A stretch of DNA of 64,000 nucleotides, taken from Anaerolineales bacterium (GTDB taxonomy: Bacteria; Chloroflexota; Anaerolineae; 4572-78; J111). The notes beneath the pieces are model-generated. The model was given only the letters and a program-made list of their open reading frames with translations, was not told the DNA's origin and made no database searches. The stretch is taken from contig JABTUW010000002.1 of assembly GCA_015075185.1 (NCBI GenBank), positions 1,830,296-1,894,295 of the forward strand. Direction: 5' to 3'. The translations under genes and the position numbers were made by a program. Within the stretch, counting starts at the first letter, position 1. Each line of letters begins with the position of its first letter. Below are positions 43,527 to 52,695 of this stretch, in pieces.

Positions 43527-45476
43527 TTACGGCGCTTGCACTTGAATCCCGGAAAGCCGCACATAGTTACTCTGAAAAACGCCGGCGTCATCTAGAATCT
43601 GCAAGCGCTGGCCGTTCTCAACCTCATAAAAGCCTACTAAAAGGTCATAACGACCGGGGGAGATGTCGCCAGGCAGGGGAAAAGTGTGCTGATCAATAAT
43701 CGATTCGCCGGGCTGCCAGGAAGAGGTCGGATAGAATCCGTCCTGTGGCTTGCTGTCGTTCTGAGCTAGGATCTGGTTAGCCGGGCCAACCAGTTGCACA
43801 AAAACGGAAAAAACAACGGCGATAGGGGCATCGGCTTGCCAGAAGAGGGTCAGTTTTAACTCACCACCGGGGGTGAGGGGTTGGTTGAGATGGTAGCCGG
43901 TCAAACGGATTTGCCGGTTGAAATCCACCGCCACCGGCTGAATCTGTTCTGGTGGAATGGTAGCGGGCTGGACTTTCACCCCGACCCGCCGGCTGAACAG
44001 CACCAACGGTGCATCCAGCGCCTTGAATTGAAAGTAGCGGCGGGCGACATAATTTTCCTGAAACCAGGGCGCGGCCTGCACTTCGGGCAGCCAGGCATAG
44101 CCAATTAATATGAGTTCGGGCTGATAATGGCGGATGGCATAGCCAAAGTCACCTTGGGCAATATGCGGGGCCACATCAGGCTGAGCCAGGCCCACAATAT
44201 CAATGATCTGGCGACCCGACCAGTAGCCCAGATGCCCTATATCAATTGTGGCCAGGCGGGCCGAGGTATTGGTATTTTGAGCAATCCAGCGGCCTGCTGT
44301 GGGGTAAACTTGGGCCTTCCAATCGGGGTTTGCCTGCACAATAGCCTTAGAAGCCGGGTAAAGAGTCTTTAAGAGAATGGTAATCAGTACAATGGCGATA
44401 CCAACTGAAACGAAGTGTGCCAGCTTGGCTACCAGTGTTTCACTTTGTCGCCCGGCCTGCCTAATCAGCCAAGCCACCACCTCACTGATCCCCTGGACCC
44501 CTCGCGCTGTCAGCAAAGCTACGCCAGGCATCAATGGGGCGTAATACCAGTCGGCGGCGGGTACGGCCAGGCTGACAAAAGCAGTGACATACAAAATATC
44601 ACGGGCAATCAGGATCAGCCAGGTACGCTCTCGCCAGAGAAGCGAAACTACTCCGATAAGCATCAGGATTGGAAACAGGTAGAACAGGTCATAATCATTC
44701 TCTCTAATCCACTCATGCCAATAAGCCCAAAAACCATCGGCAAAGCGTTGGCCCAGCCAGTTGAACTCACCCTGGGCTGCCTTGGCCTTGAGCGTGGCCG
44801 GGAAAGGCGAACCATAGTAAAGTAGGGCAAACAAATACCATCCTGCCGGGATGGTGACAGCCGGGATAATCAAAGACCAGCGCAGCCGCCGGGTTACCAG
44901 AAAATCATAGGTGAGCATGCACGCGCCCAGCAGCACGCCGTCGCCGCGTACCAGGGCCGTCAAGCCAACCAGAATACCGGCGATGCGCCAGCGCCGGGCG
45001 GCATAGGCATCCAGCGAGGCCAGAATCAGCGCCGCATAGAGATAGCTCTCCATGCTAAAGGCGATAATCAGCAGCGGAGCCAGCGTGAGAAGAAGCGCGC
45101 CGCCGATACCGGTCGCGCGTCCGCTCAACCGCCGCCCCACATCATAGGCTAAGGCAGCAATTAGCCCGGAGAGAATGATGTTCAAAACCAGCGCGGCCCG
45201 GGGAGCTGAGCCGAACAGCCAGACGCCGGGAACTAAAATCAGGGTATAGAGCGGCGTGGTGGTCACCTGGACTCGCTCGCCAAAGTTGTAAACAAAGCCC
45301 TGGCCATAGGCCAGATTTTCGGCCACGCGGAAGGTAATCATGGCGTCGTCCAAAATGATAATGCTGGCCCACAGCCCAGTTCCTAAGCCCACTAATCCTA
45401 ATGCCGCCAGGAATATGGCATCAAGCGGATTAGCTTTGAACCATTGTTTAAACTTTTCTAGCAAAATGAATGGCAC
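43527..45476 (-). CDS. GT-C-like membrane glycosyltransferase with C-terminal beta-sandwich module
   Basis: This 649-residue protein has about ten membrane segments in the first 370 residues. The first outer loop has ILDDAMITFRVAENLAYGQGFVYNFGERVQ, the DDAxI(T/S)xRxAxNLxxGxGxVxNxGE pattern of lipid-linked sugar transferases of the GT-C class; Asp-Asp is the likely catalytic site. A periplasmic domain follows. The last about 130 residues are a beta-sandwich module (FSVFVQLV ... GFYPTSSWQPGESI ... VGFYEVENGQRL) shared with the proteins at 3.5-11.7 kb. A hairpin and U-tract lie in its leader. The acceptor is unknown. Confidence 0.78.
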   Translation of the reverse strand: MPFILLEKFKQWFKANPLDAIFLAALGLVGLGTGLWASIIILDDAMITFRVAENLAYGQGFVYNFGERVQVTTTPLYTLILVPGVWLFGSAPRAALVLNIILSGLIAALAYDVGRRLSGRATGIGGALLLTLAPLLIIAFSMESYLYAALILASLDAYAARRWRIAGILVGLTALVRGDGVLLGACMLTYDFLVTRRLRWSLIIPAVTIPAGWYLFALLYYGSPFPATLKAKAAQGEFNWLGQRFADGFWAYWHEWIRENDYDLFYLFPILMLIGVVSLLWRERTWLILIARDILYVTAFVSLAVPAADWYYAPLMPGVALLTARGVQGISEVVAWLIRQAGRQSETLVAKLAHFVSVGIAIVLITILLKTLYPASKAIVQANPDWKAQVYPTAGRWIAQNTNTSARLATIDIGHLGYWSGRQIIDIVGLAQPDVAPHIAQGDFGYAIRHYQPELILIGYAWLPEVQAAPWFQENYVARRYFQFKALDAPLVLFSRRVGVKVQPATIPPEQIQPVAVDFNRQIRLTGYHLNQPLTPGGELKLTLFWQADAPIAVVFSVFVQLVGPANQILAQNDSKPQDGFYPTSSWQPGESIIDQHTFPLPGDISPGRYDLLVGFYEVENGQRLQILDDAGVFQSNYVRLSGIQVQAP

Positions 45477-45521
45477 GTTTCTTTTCGAGGATCCTCCGTA
45501 AGCAGAGGCTTATCAAAGCAT

Positions 45522-45545
45522 AAAAAAAGCAACTTGTCAAGTTGC
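45522..45545 (-). terminator. Hairpin and U-tract in the leader of the GT-C-like gene
   Basis: On the minus strand GCAACTTG and CAAGTTGC form a stem followed by seven T, 46 bases before the GT-C-like start codon. It could be an attenuator or a terminator of antisense transcription. The loop is short, which weakens the call. Confidence 0.4.
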
Positions 45546-45635
45546 CTGGATTATGACAAGTCATTTTCAATTATTATGTCTATTTCACCTTGCAATAATT
45601 TTCAAGAGTTGATATAATGATTTTGACATAAAAGC

Positions 45636-45664
45636 TTGACATATTAAATGAGAGAGGATATGTT
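45636..45664 (+). promoter_or_regulatory. Promoter-like sequence for the LysM gene
   Basis: A perfect TTGACA (45636-45641) and a TATGTT are 17 bases apart, about 105 bases before the ATG. The leader between is purine-rich. Confidence 0.4.
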
Positions 45665-45768
45665 AAGCTCGTAAGCGGCGGGAGGAGGATCTTTATGTAA
45701 GAACTCTGAAACTGTTTAGTAATTTAATGGGAATGCGGAAAACCAATCATTAACTATAGGAGAAAAAA

Positions 45769-46350
45769 ATGAAAAAGTATCTCATTATTATTACCACAGT
45801 TGTGCTGCTGCTCATGGTCTTTGCACCGGCCGCCTTTGCTCAAGATGAGGGATATGGAAGTGGAGCGGGGGGATATGGCGGTGGATATGGCGACGGCGGC
45901 TGGGGCGGCGGTGGATATGGCGACGGCGGCTGGGGCGGCGGATACGGGGGATATGGCGGCTGGGACCGGTGCCAGCAGGGCAATTGCTACCGAGTGCGCT
46001 ACGGCGATACCTTGTACAGCATTGGCCGGCGTTTTAATGTTCACCCGCGTTATATTGCCTGGGTAAACGGTCTCCAAAACCCCAACTGGATTTATGCCGG
46101 TCAGTGGTTGCGTATCCCTGCAACGGATGGGCATCCTTATCCGTGGCAGGCCCATTATCGGCGGCCTTGGGATGGTGGCTACGGCAATTGTGGCTATGGT
46201 GGTGGCTACGGCAATTGCGGCTATGATGGCGGCTATGGTAATTGTGGCTATGGCGGCTACGGCCGCGGCTGTGGTTATGGTGGCTATGATGGCGGTTACG
46301 GCTATGATGGCGGTTACGGCGGTTATGATCAAGGCTACGGTGATTACTAA
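45769..46350 (+). CDS. Secreted LysM protein flanked by Gly/Tyr-rich repeats
   Basis: This 193-residue protein has a signal peptide (cleavage near AFA-Q, residue 24/25), a Gly/Tyr/Trp-rich stretch (27-65) and a single LysM domain (about 73-117: YRVRYGDTLYSIGRRFNVHPRYIAWVN, then YAGQWLRIP). A second Gly/Tyr-rich tail (136-193) contains Cys at 141, 150, 159 and 168, exactly nine residues apart. LysM binds peptidoglycan or chitin-like glycans. The tails resemble structural, cross-linkable matrix proteins; that they form an envelope matrix is an inference. A perfect 30-bp tandem duplication occurs at 45880-45939. An intrinsic terminator follows. Confidence 0.85.
   Translation: MKKYLIIITTVVLLLMVFAPAAFAQDEGYGSGAGGYGGGYGDGGWGGGGYGDGGWGGGYGGYGGWDRCQQGNCYRVRYGDTLYSIGRRFNVHPRYIAWVNGLQNPNWIYAGQWLRIPATDGHPYPWQAHYRRPWDGGYGNCGYGGGYGNCGYDGGYGNCGYGGYGRGCGYGGYDGGYGYDGGYGGYDQGYGDY
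45880..45939 (+). repeat. Perfect 30-bp tandem duplication in the LysM gene
   Basis: Two identical 30-base units starting GGTGGATATGGCGACGGCGG encode GGYGDGGWGG twice in the N-terminal Gly/Tyr stretch. Confidence 0.9.
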
Positions 46351-46406
46351 GATTAGCTGTTCGTGCCAACCGTAACGCCGTGTGATAAGTAACAGGCGTT
46401 CGAAGA

Positions 46407-46435
46407 AAAGCCTCGCTCCAAGAGCGAGGCTTTTT
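46407..46435 (+). terminator. Intrinsic terminator after the LysM gene
   Basis: AAAGCCTCGCT pairs perfectly with AGCGAGGCTTT around CCAAG, ending in TTTTT. Confidence 0.85.
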
Positions 46436-46535
46436 GGTTAAACCGGGAAAACTGCGAAACAAAAAGAAATGGTCAGATTAATCGAGAAATGGTATACTTT
46501 AGTATATCATCCAGCTATCACCTATGGAGGTCTCG

Positions 46536-47015
46536 ATGAGCCAGCCAGCGTACAATCTCAGAAACATCCGCAAACTGTTAACAACTGCTTTTACGGATCA
46601 GGAGTTGAGCCAACTTTGCTATGAAACTCCCGAATTTCGACCGGTATATGAGCAATTCACTGCCGGTATGAGTAAGGATCAGATGATCCAACGCCTGATT
46701 GAATACTGCGAGCGAAAGGTCTTGATGGGGCAATTACTGACAATTGTCGAAGAAGAAACTCCCGAACAATATGCCCTGGTTGCTGATAGCTTAATTGTTG
46801 GTGGGAAAAAGCCTGAATCTGCCCCTTCTTCGGGTTCAACAATACCTGATCAGACAGAATTCCTCCGAAAACTGATTAGTGAAAAGACCCGTTATTTGCA
46901 TACTTTGCAACTGCAAGCGGCCAAGTTTGGGATTTCCGCTCCGCCTCATATCGTCCTTGAAATTGAAGACCTGGAAAAAGAGATTGCCGGGTTACAGCAA
47001 AAGCTAAATGGGTGA
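46536..47015 (+). CDS. Small protein with EAD-like helical domain
   Basis: This 159-residue protein has an N-terminal helical domain (about 5-75: NIRKLLTTAFTDQELSQLCYETPEF...QMIQRLIEYCERK) that resembles bacterial effector-associated domains (EADs), which recruit partners by homotypic contact. A linker follows, then a C-terminal coiled coil (about 105-158). The same domain occurs inside the double kinase at 52.7-55.4 kb. The start is ATG 46536, six bases after GGAGG. The EAD type is not certain, and a function as adaptor is inferred. Confidence 0.7.
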   Translation: MSQPAYNLRNIRKLLTTAFTDQELSQLCYETPEFRPVYEQFTAGMSKDQMIQRLIEYCERKVLMGQLLTIVEEETPEQYALVADSLIVGGKKPESAPSSGSTIPDQTEFLRKLISEKTRYLHTLQLQAAKFGISAPPHIVLEIEDLEKEIAGLQQKLNG

Positions 47016-47045
47016 GTTTTAGATCTTTGGAGTTAACTTTTACTT

Positions 47046-49772
47046 ATGAGCCTGGGTAATCGCCTGCGTTTATGGACTCTCATTATTATTGGTTTTATCG
47101 TTTATCTCATCGTCCAGTTTGGGGTGGGTTTTTATACGGACTATCTCTGGTTTCAACAGCTCAAGTTGGAGTCCGTCCTGCTGACCGGCCTGTGGGCGCG
47201 GGTTTGGGCGGGTTTGGTCGTGGCCCTGCCGGTCGTCATTCTGTTCTGGATTAATATCTTTATTGCCCGTTGGCAATCCATTCGGAACGTTCTCTTTTTT
47301 AGCGACGAAACGCTGCTGGCCCAACGATTTATTGTCTGGATCATCTGGCTGGCTGGCCTTATATTAGGTTGGTTGGTGGCAGTGGCAGCGGCGAGCGACT
47401 GGCTTTTGCTTTTGCGGTTCGTTAACGGGCAAGACTTCAACCTGGCCGACCCGATTTTTAATAGGGATGTCGGGTTCTATATTTTTAGTTTGCCGGTTTA
47501 CCACTTTGCCCAGCGCTGGTTAATTATTGCCCTGTTTTTATCGTTGTTTGGGGCGGCGGCCATCTATGCCATGGCCCAGCAGAATAACCTCGCCGAAGGG
47601 CGAGTTGTCGTTTTGCCGCACGTCCAGTTACACCTCTCCGTTATCGGGGTCTTTATCTTTTTGACCTTTGCCGCAGGTCATTGGCTGGATCTGTTTGATC
47701 TGATGTACTCGACCCGCGGAGTGGCGTTTGGGGCCAGCTACACCGATATCAATGTTTCGATGCCGGCGCTGTGGGTAATGGTAGCGGTGGCCGTCATCGC
47801 GGCAGTTATGCTGCTGGTCAATATTTTTTTGCGCCGGCCGGCTCTCAGTTTGTTGGCCATCTTCATTTGGATTGTCGCCGGTATTGTTGGAGGTGGCTTC
47901 ATCCCGGGTTTGGTTCAGCGTTATGCCGTTGAGCCTAACGAATTAGCCCGCGAAGCGCCTTACATCGAGAATAATATTCGCTTTACCAATCTGGCCTATG
48001 GCCTGGATAAAATTCAAGAGCGAGACTTCACCCAGGTTGAGCCGCTCACCCGCGAGGCGCTGACGGTTAATGAAACGACCTTGAAAAATATCCGGTTGTG
48101 GGATTACCGTCCGTTACAGCAAACCTACCAGCAAATCCAGGCCATTCGGCTCTATTATCGTTTCTTGGACATTGACCTGGACCGCTACACTATCAACGGC
48201 GAGATTCGCCAGGTGGCGCTGGCCGCCCGTGAGTTGGATATAGACCAATTGCAGGAGCCGACCTGGGTGACGCAGCGATTACAGTTTACCCATGGCTATG
48301 GGGTGGTGGTCAATCCGGTTAACGAAGTAACCGGCGATGGCCTGCCGCAGTTGTGGGTCAAAGACTTGCCGCCGGAGTCGAGTGTGGGGCTGCAAATTGA
48401 CCGCCCCGAAATTTACCACGGCGAGGGGACAGAAGACTACGTTTTTGTGCAAACCAAAGAGCGTGAGTTTAACTACCCCAGCGGCGAGCAAAATGTCTAC
48501 ACTAACTATGAAGGGACCGGAGGGGTTGTCCTGGACAGCTACCTCAAGCGCCTGGCTTTTGCGCTGCGGTTAGCCGATATCAATATGCTGCTCAGCCAGG
48601 ATTTCACGCCTTCCAGCCGGGTGATGCTCCATCGCAACATCACCGACCGGGCGCGCCGGATTGCCCCCTTCCTCCGTTACGACCGCGACCCTTACCTCGT
48701 CATTGGCACGGATGGCCGTCTCTATTGGCTGCTCGACGCCTATACCACCTCTGATCGTTTCCCTTATTCCGAACCGATGGGCGACCTGAATTATATTCGC
48801 AATTCGGTCAAGGTGGTGGTTGATGCCTACGATGGGATGCCGATCTTCTACGTGGTTGATCCTGCCGATCCTCTGGTAAAGTCTTACACGGCAATTTTTC
48901 CCAGCCTCTTTACGCCTATCAGCGCCATGCCCGACTGGCTGCGCGCTCATCTGCGTTATCCCGAGGATCTCTTTAGTATTCAGGCCAGGCTGTACCAGAC
49001 TTACCACATGCGGGATGTCAACGTTTTTTATAACAAGGAAGACCTGTGGCAGACGCCGATGGAAACCTTTGCCGGCAATACCCAGCCGGTCGAGCCTTAT
49101 TATGTGGTTCTCCGCCTGCCCGGCGAAACCCAAAATGAATATGTGCTGACCCAGCCCTTTACCCCCAACAATAAAGATAATTTGATTGCCTGGTTAGCCG
49201 CCCGTTCCGATGGGGAAAACTACGGCCAACTGGTAGCCTACCGTTTTCCCAAACAAGAATTGGTTTATGGCCCGCTTCAAATCGAAGCTCGGATTGACCA
49301 GGACCCCGAAATTTCCGCCCAGATCACCCTCTGGAGCCAAAGCGGCTCCCAGGTCATCCGGGGCAACCTGCTGGTTTTGCCCATTGATAATTCGCTGCTC
49401 TATGTTGAGCCGCTTTACCTCCAGGCGCTCAACGGCCAGATCCCTGAACTGAGGCGGGTCATTGTCGTCGCCGGAGATCAGGTGGTGATGCGTGAAACGC
49501 TGGCCGCTGGCTTGCAGGCGCTCTTTGGTGAGACTGGTCCGGCTCTCACCTCAACTGAGCCTCCCCCAACCGCCGAAACTGAACCCGCCGAGCCAGCTAC
49601 CCCCACCGTATCCTCTAGCCAGGATATCAACCAATTGGCCGTTACTGCTTCCACTCATTACGAAGCCGCTCAAAAAGCCCTCCAAAACGGCGATTGGGCG
49701 ACCTACGGCGAAGAGCTGGAAAAGATGAAAGCAGCCTTAGATGCCCTGGTTAGATTAACCAGCCAGGAATGA
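47046..49772 (+). CDS. UPF0182 family membrane protein
   Basis: This 908-residue protein matches the UPF0182 (COG1615) family. About seven membrane segments fill the first 290 residues (LWTLIIIGFIVYLIV, then VWAGLVVALPVVILFWI). A large extracytoplasmic region follows with the family blocks YVVDPNELARE-like (AVEPNELAREAPYIENNI), LWDYRPLQQTYQQIQ, YGVVVNPVNEVTGDGLP and GDLNYIRNSVKVVVDAYDG. The C-terminal Thr/Pro segment and helix (about 840-908) are also typical. Function is unknown. It lies 30 bases after the EAD-like gene and may share its transcript. Confidence 0.93.
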   Translation: MSLGNRLRLWTLIIIGFIVYLIVQFGVGFYTDYLWFQQLKLESVLLTGLWARVWAGLVVALPVVILFWINIFIARWQSIRNVLFFSDETLLAQRFIVWIIWLAGLILGWLVAVAAASDWLLLLRFVNGQDFNLADPIFNRDVGFYIFSLPVYHFAQRWLIIALFLSLFGAAAIYAMAQQNNLAEGRVVVLPHVQLHLSVIGVFIFLTFAAGHWLDLFDLMYSTRGVAFGASYTDINVSMPALWVMVAVAVIAAVMLLVNIFLRRPALSLLAIFIWIVAGIVGGGFIPGLVQRYAVEPNELAREAPYIENNIRFTNLAYGLDKIQERDFTQVEPLTREALTVNETTLKNIRLWDYRPLQQTYQQIQAIRLYYRFLDIDLDRYTINGEIRQVALAARELDIDQLQEPTWVTQRLQFTHGYGVVVNPVNEVTGDGLPQLWVKDLPPESSVGLQIDRPEIYHGEGTEDYVFVQTKEREFNYPSGEQNVYTNYEGTGGVVLDSYLKRLAFALRLADINMLLSQDFTPSSRVMLHRNITDRARRIAPFLRYDRDPYLVIGTDGRLYWLLDAYTTSDRFPYSEPMGDLNYIRNSVKVVVDAYDGMPIFYVVDPADPLVKSYTAIFPSLFTPISAMPDWLRAHLRYPEDLFSIQARLYQTYHMRDVNVFYNKEDLWQTPMETFAGNTQPVEPYYVVLRLPGETQNEYVLTQPFTPNNKDNLIAWLAARSDGENYGQLVAYRFPKQELVYGPLQIEARIDQDPEISAQITLWSQSGSQVIRGNLLVLPIDNSLLYVEPLYLQALNGQIPELRRVIVVAGDQVVMRETLAAGLQALFGETGPALTSTEPPPTAETEPAEPATPTVSSSQDINQLAVTASTHYEAAQKALQNGDWATYGEELEKMKAALDALVRLTSQE

Positions 49773-49868
49773 GGCTTGCCCGGCGGATTTCATTTCATAA
49801 CTCACCAATTTAATAAAGAGTCGTCACGAGCCTGTGACACACCACCAACAACAAAAATATCTTTCTGG

Positions 49869-49889
49869 CTACTGATGACTGACTACTAT
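49869..49889. repeat. 7-bp tandem repeats before the DUF3124 ribosome binding site
   Basis: CTACTGA, TGACTGA, CTACTAT run into TTTTCAGAGGAGG before the DUF3124 lipoprotein gene, like the arrangement at 11807. Confidence 0.7.
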
Positions 49890-49906
49890 TTTCAGAGGAG
49901 GATAGT

Positions 49907-50449
49907 GTGTTAAAACTATGTCATTTCGGCTGGTTGCCTATGATCCTTACCCTCATCCTGCTCCTGGGCTGCACCTCCCTGACGGCTGAAAAAACACCGA
50001 TTCCGCCGGATAAAATTGAGACTATTCAAGTTGAGGATTTGGATATTGCCGTTGGCCAGACTATTTATGTGCCGGCCTACTCAGAGATATATTACGCCTC
50101 CAATAGGACCATAAATTTGGCAGTCACGCTAAGTGTGCACAATACCGATTTAAATCATTCGATTGTATTGACTTCCGTACGTTACTACGATACCCAGGGG
50201 CAACTGGTCAGGGAATTCCTGTCACAGCCAGAACAACTTGGCCCCCTGGTCGCCACCAATTTTTTTATAGAAGAACTGGACACGAGCGGCGGTCTGGGGG
50301 CGAACTTTATTGTGGAGTGGGTCGCCGAGCAGCCGGTCTATGAGCCGGTGGTCGAGGCAGTGATGATCGGCACGATTAGTTCGCTGAGTTTTTCATTTGT
50401 CAGCCCCGGCAGAGTCATTACCCAAACCGAATCAAGTGCGGTTCAATAA
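49907..50449 (+). CDS. DUF3124 lipoprotein
   Basis: This 180-residue protein has a lipoprotein signal (LILLLGC, Cys22) and matches DUF3124: GQTIYVPAYSEIYY, LAVTLSVHNTDLNHSIVLTSVRYYDTQGQLVREFL, and GGLGANFIVEWVAEQPVYEPVVEAVMIGT. The function is unknown. The start is the TTG/GTG region after GAGGAGG; I place it at 49907 where the frame begins. The leader holds CTACTGA-type 7-bp repeats. Confidence 0.85.
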   Translation: MLKLCHFGWLPMILTLILLLGCTSLTAEKTPIPPDKIETIQVEDLDIAVGQTIYVPAYSEIYYASNRTINLAVTLSVHNTDLNHSIVLTSVRYYDTQGQLVREFLSQPEQLGPLVATNFFIEELDTSGGLGANFIVEWVAEQPVYEPVVEAVMIGTISSLSFSFVSPGRVITQTESSAVQ

Positions 50450-50532
50450 GGTTTATCTTTTCTCAGTAGGGCATCCACCAAATAATGTAGCCCAGGTTAA
50501 TACTTCTAATACAGTGAGCAAAGGACTAGGTA

Positions 50533-52551
50533 ATGCATCATGAGCTTCCGTTACTGATTAATATCGCCGCAGCGCTCGTTGCAGCATTTATCGGCGGCCT
50601 GCTGGCCCGCCGGGTTGGGCTGCCGACAATTGTTGGCTACCTGCTGGCAGGCGTTGCTATTGGACCTTTCACACCGGGCTTTGTCGGCGATACTGAAACC
50701 ATCAGCCAACTGGCCGAACTGGGCGTGATTTTTTTGATGTTTGGCGTCGGCCTGCATTTCTCGTTCCACGATCTATGGAGGGTGCGTGATGCCGCCATTC
50801 CCGGTGCAATCATGCAGACGCTCATTTCGACTGCGTTGGGGTTTGGTCTAACCCAACTGTGGGGCTGGTCAATTCCTGCCGGATTGGTCCTGGGGCTGGC
50901 TATTTCTATTGCCAGTACGGTTGTTTTGTTGCGTGGGCTGATGGATAATGGATTGTTTAACACCACGCATGGGCAGGTCGCCGTTGGCTGGCTGGTGTTT
51001 GAAGATCTGGCTACTGTTGTCATTCTGGTATTGATGCCGGCCTTTTTTGCGACCGAAGGAGGTAATGTTTGGGTAACGGTCGGCAGCGCTGTTCTCAGTG
51101 CGGCAGTCTTTGTCGGGTTAATGCTGTTCGCCGGTTCACGTTTGGCTCCGTGGCTGCTCACCCAGATTGCCCGCACCCGTTCACGGGAACTGTTCATTCT
51201 GACCGTCGTGACCATTGCCCTGGGCACGGCGGTCGGCTCGGCTGAACTGTTTGGCGTATCGCTGGCGTTGGGAGCGTTTTTGGCCGGGATGGTCCTAAGC
51301 GAATCCTCAGTTAGCCACCAGGTTGGCGCGGAGATATTGCCTTTCCGCGAGACCTTTGCCGTCCTGTTTTTTGTCTCAGTTGGCATGTTGGTCAATCTCA
51401 ATTATTTGATTGCCAACGCCGGGCAGGTGCTGGCGCTAACGGCGCTTATCGTCCTCGGTAAGTTTGTCCTTACTGTGGCCCTCGGCGTCCTGTTCCCCCG
51501 TCCGGCCCGAACAGCCCTGGTGGTGGCTGCCGGCCTCAGTCAAATCGGCGAGTTTTCATTCATCGTCGGCCAGGCGGGTGTTTCGCTTGATATTTTGACG
51601 CAAGAGCAATATTCACTCATCCTGGCCGGCGCGCTTTTATCCATTATGGTCAACCCGTTGATGTTTCGGGCAATCTCCCCTGTCGAAGCGTTCCTGCAGC
51701 GGTTTCCATCTTTGTGGCGCCTGCTCGACCGGCACGGCCCCCCACCTCGGCCGCCCGCCGAGAAGCTGGCCGATCACGTCGTGGTTGTTGGCTATGGCCG
51801 GGTCGGCGAGCACATTGTTACCGTGCTGGGACACCTGGGCGTGCCGCGCCTGATCGTCGAGTTGGATGCCGGACGTTTGGCCGAGTTTGAGCAGCAGGGG
51901 ATACCGACGCTGTTTGGCGATGCCGCTAATTCTGAAGTGCTGACCCACGCCGGACTGGAGCGGGCGCGCGCGTTGGTGGTAACAGTGCCAAACGAGGCCG
52001 CAGCAGAGATCATCGTGGCTTCGGCCCACGAGATGGCCCCGCAACTGCCCATCATCGCCCGCGCAGCTACCCGCCCAGGCGTGGAGCGGCTGGCCATACT
52101 GGGCGCGCAAGATGTAATCCACCCAGAATTGGAGGGTGGATTGGAGGTGCTGCGCCACACCCTGCTGGCGCTGGGTTACCCGCTGCTGGAAGTGCAGCAA
52201 TACGCCGACGCGGTCCGCCGCGACCAGTACGATTTAGCCGTTTCGACCCATGAAGAACATCGCCTGCTCGACCAGTTGCTGCACACCGTGCGGGGAATGG
52301 AGCTGGCCTGGGTATCACTCAACAGTGCCAGCTCTTTGGTTGGCAAGACTCTGGCCGAGGCTGACATCCGTGCCCTCACCGGCGCGTCGGTCATCGCTAT
52401 TTTGCGCAACCAGCAGGTGATTGCCAATCCCAAGTCAGCGACGGTCCTGCATGCCGACGATATAGTTGGACTGATTGGCGAGGCGGCGCAGATTGGGGAA
52501 GTTCGCTGGCTGCTGTCGGCTGTACCGGTGCAGGAACCACAGCTTGAGTAA
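50533..52551 (+). CDS. CPA2 family monovalent cation:proton antiporter with TrkA domains
   Basis: This 672-residue protein has a 12-segment CPA2 (KefB/YbaL-like) transport domain: GLPTIVGYLLAGVAIGPF, ELGVIFLMFGVGLHF, VFEDLATVVILVL (likely the ion-translocating acidic residue) and AAGLSQIGEFSFIVG. A Rossmann RCK-N domain follows (VVVVGYGRVGEHIVTVLG, about 415-535), then an RCK-C domain (about 585-660). It probably exchanges K+ or Na+ for protons under nucleotide control. A convergent gap separates it from the double-kinase gene. Confidence 0.92.
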   Translation: MHHELPLLINIAAALVAAFIGGLLARRVGLPTIVGYLLAGVAIGPFTPGFVGDTETISQLAELGVIFLMFGVGLHFSFHDLWRVRDAAIPGAIMQTLISTALGFGLTQLWGWSIPAGLVLGLAISIASTVVLLRGLMDNGLFNTTHGQVAVGWLVFEDLATVVILVLMPAFFATEGGNVWVTVGSAVLSAAVFVGLMLFAGSRLAPWLLTQIARTRSRELFILTVVTIALGTAVGSAELFGVSLALGAFLAGMVLSESSVSHQVGAEILPFRETFAVLFFVSVGMLVNLNYLIANAGQVLALTALIVLGKFVLTVALGVLFPRPARTALVVAAGLSQIGEFSFIVGQAGVSLDILTQEQYSLILAGALLSIMVNPLMFRAISPVEAFLQRFPSLWRLLDRHGPPPRPPAEKLADHVVVVGYGRVGEHIVTVLGHLGVPRLIVELDAGRLAEFEQQGIPTLFGDAANSEVLTHAGLERARALVVTVPNEAAAEIIVASAHEMAPQLPIIARAATRPGVERLAILGAQDVIHPELEGGLEVLRHTLLALGYPLLEVQQYADAVRRDQYDLAVSTHEEHRLLDQLLHTVRGMELAWVSLNSASSLVGKTLAEADIRALTGASVIAILRNQQVIANPKSATVLHADDIVGLIGEAAQIGEVRWLLSAVPVQEPQLE

Positions 52552-52583
52552 ACCCTAGCGTGTCTTCTTTGTGCCTTTTGGTG

Positions 52584-52601
52584 CGGACAAGTTGTTGTCC
52601 G
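52584..52601. repeat. Small inverted repeat between convergent genes
   Basis: CGGACAA and TTGTCCG flank GTTG in the gap between the CPA2 antiporter and the double-kinase gene. There is no T-run, so it is a weak terminator candidate only. Confidence 0.3.
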
Positions 52602-52695
52602 ACTGTCTGCGGCAAGCGGGGCTAAGTATCCATAATTTCTGCTGCGCGTCCGGCGGAGATAAGACAGTGTGCCTCATTCAGCGGCTCTAGTCAGC

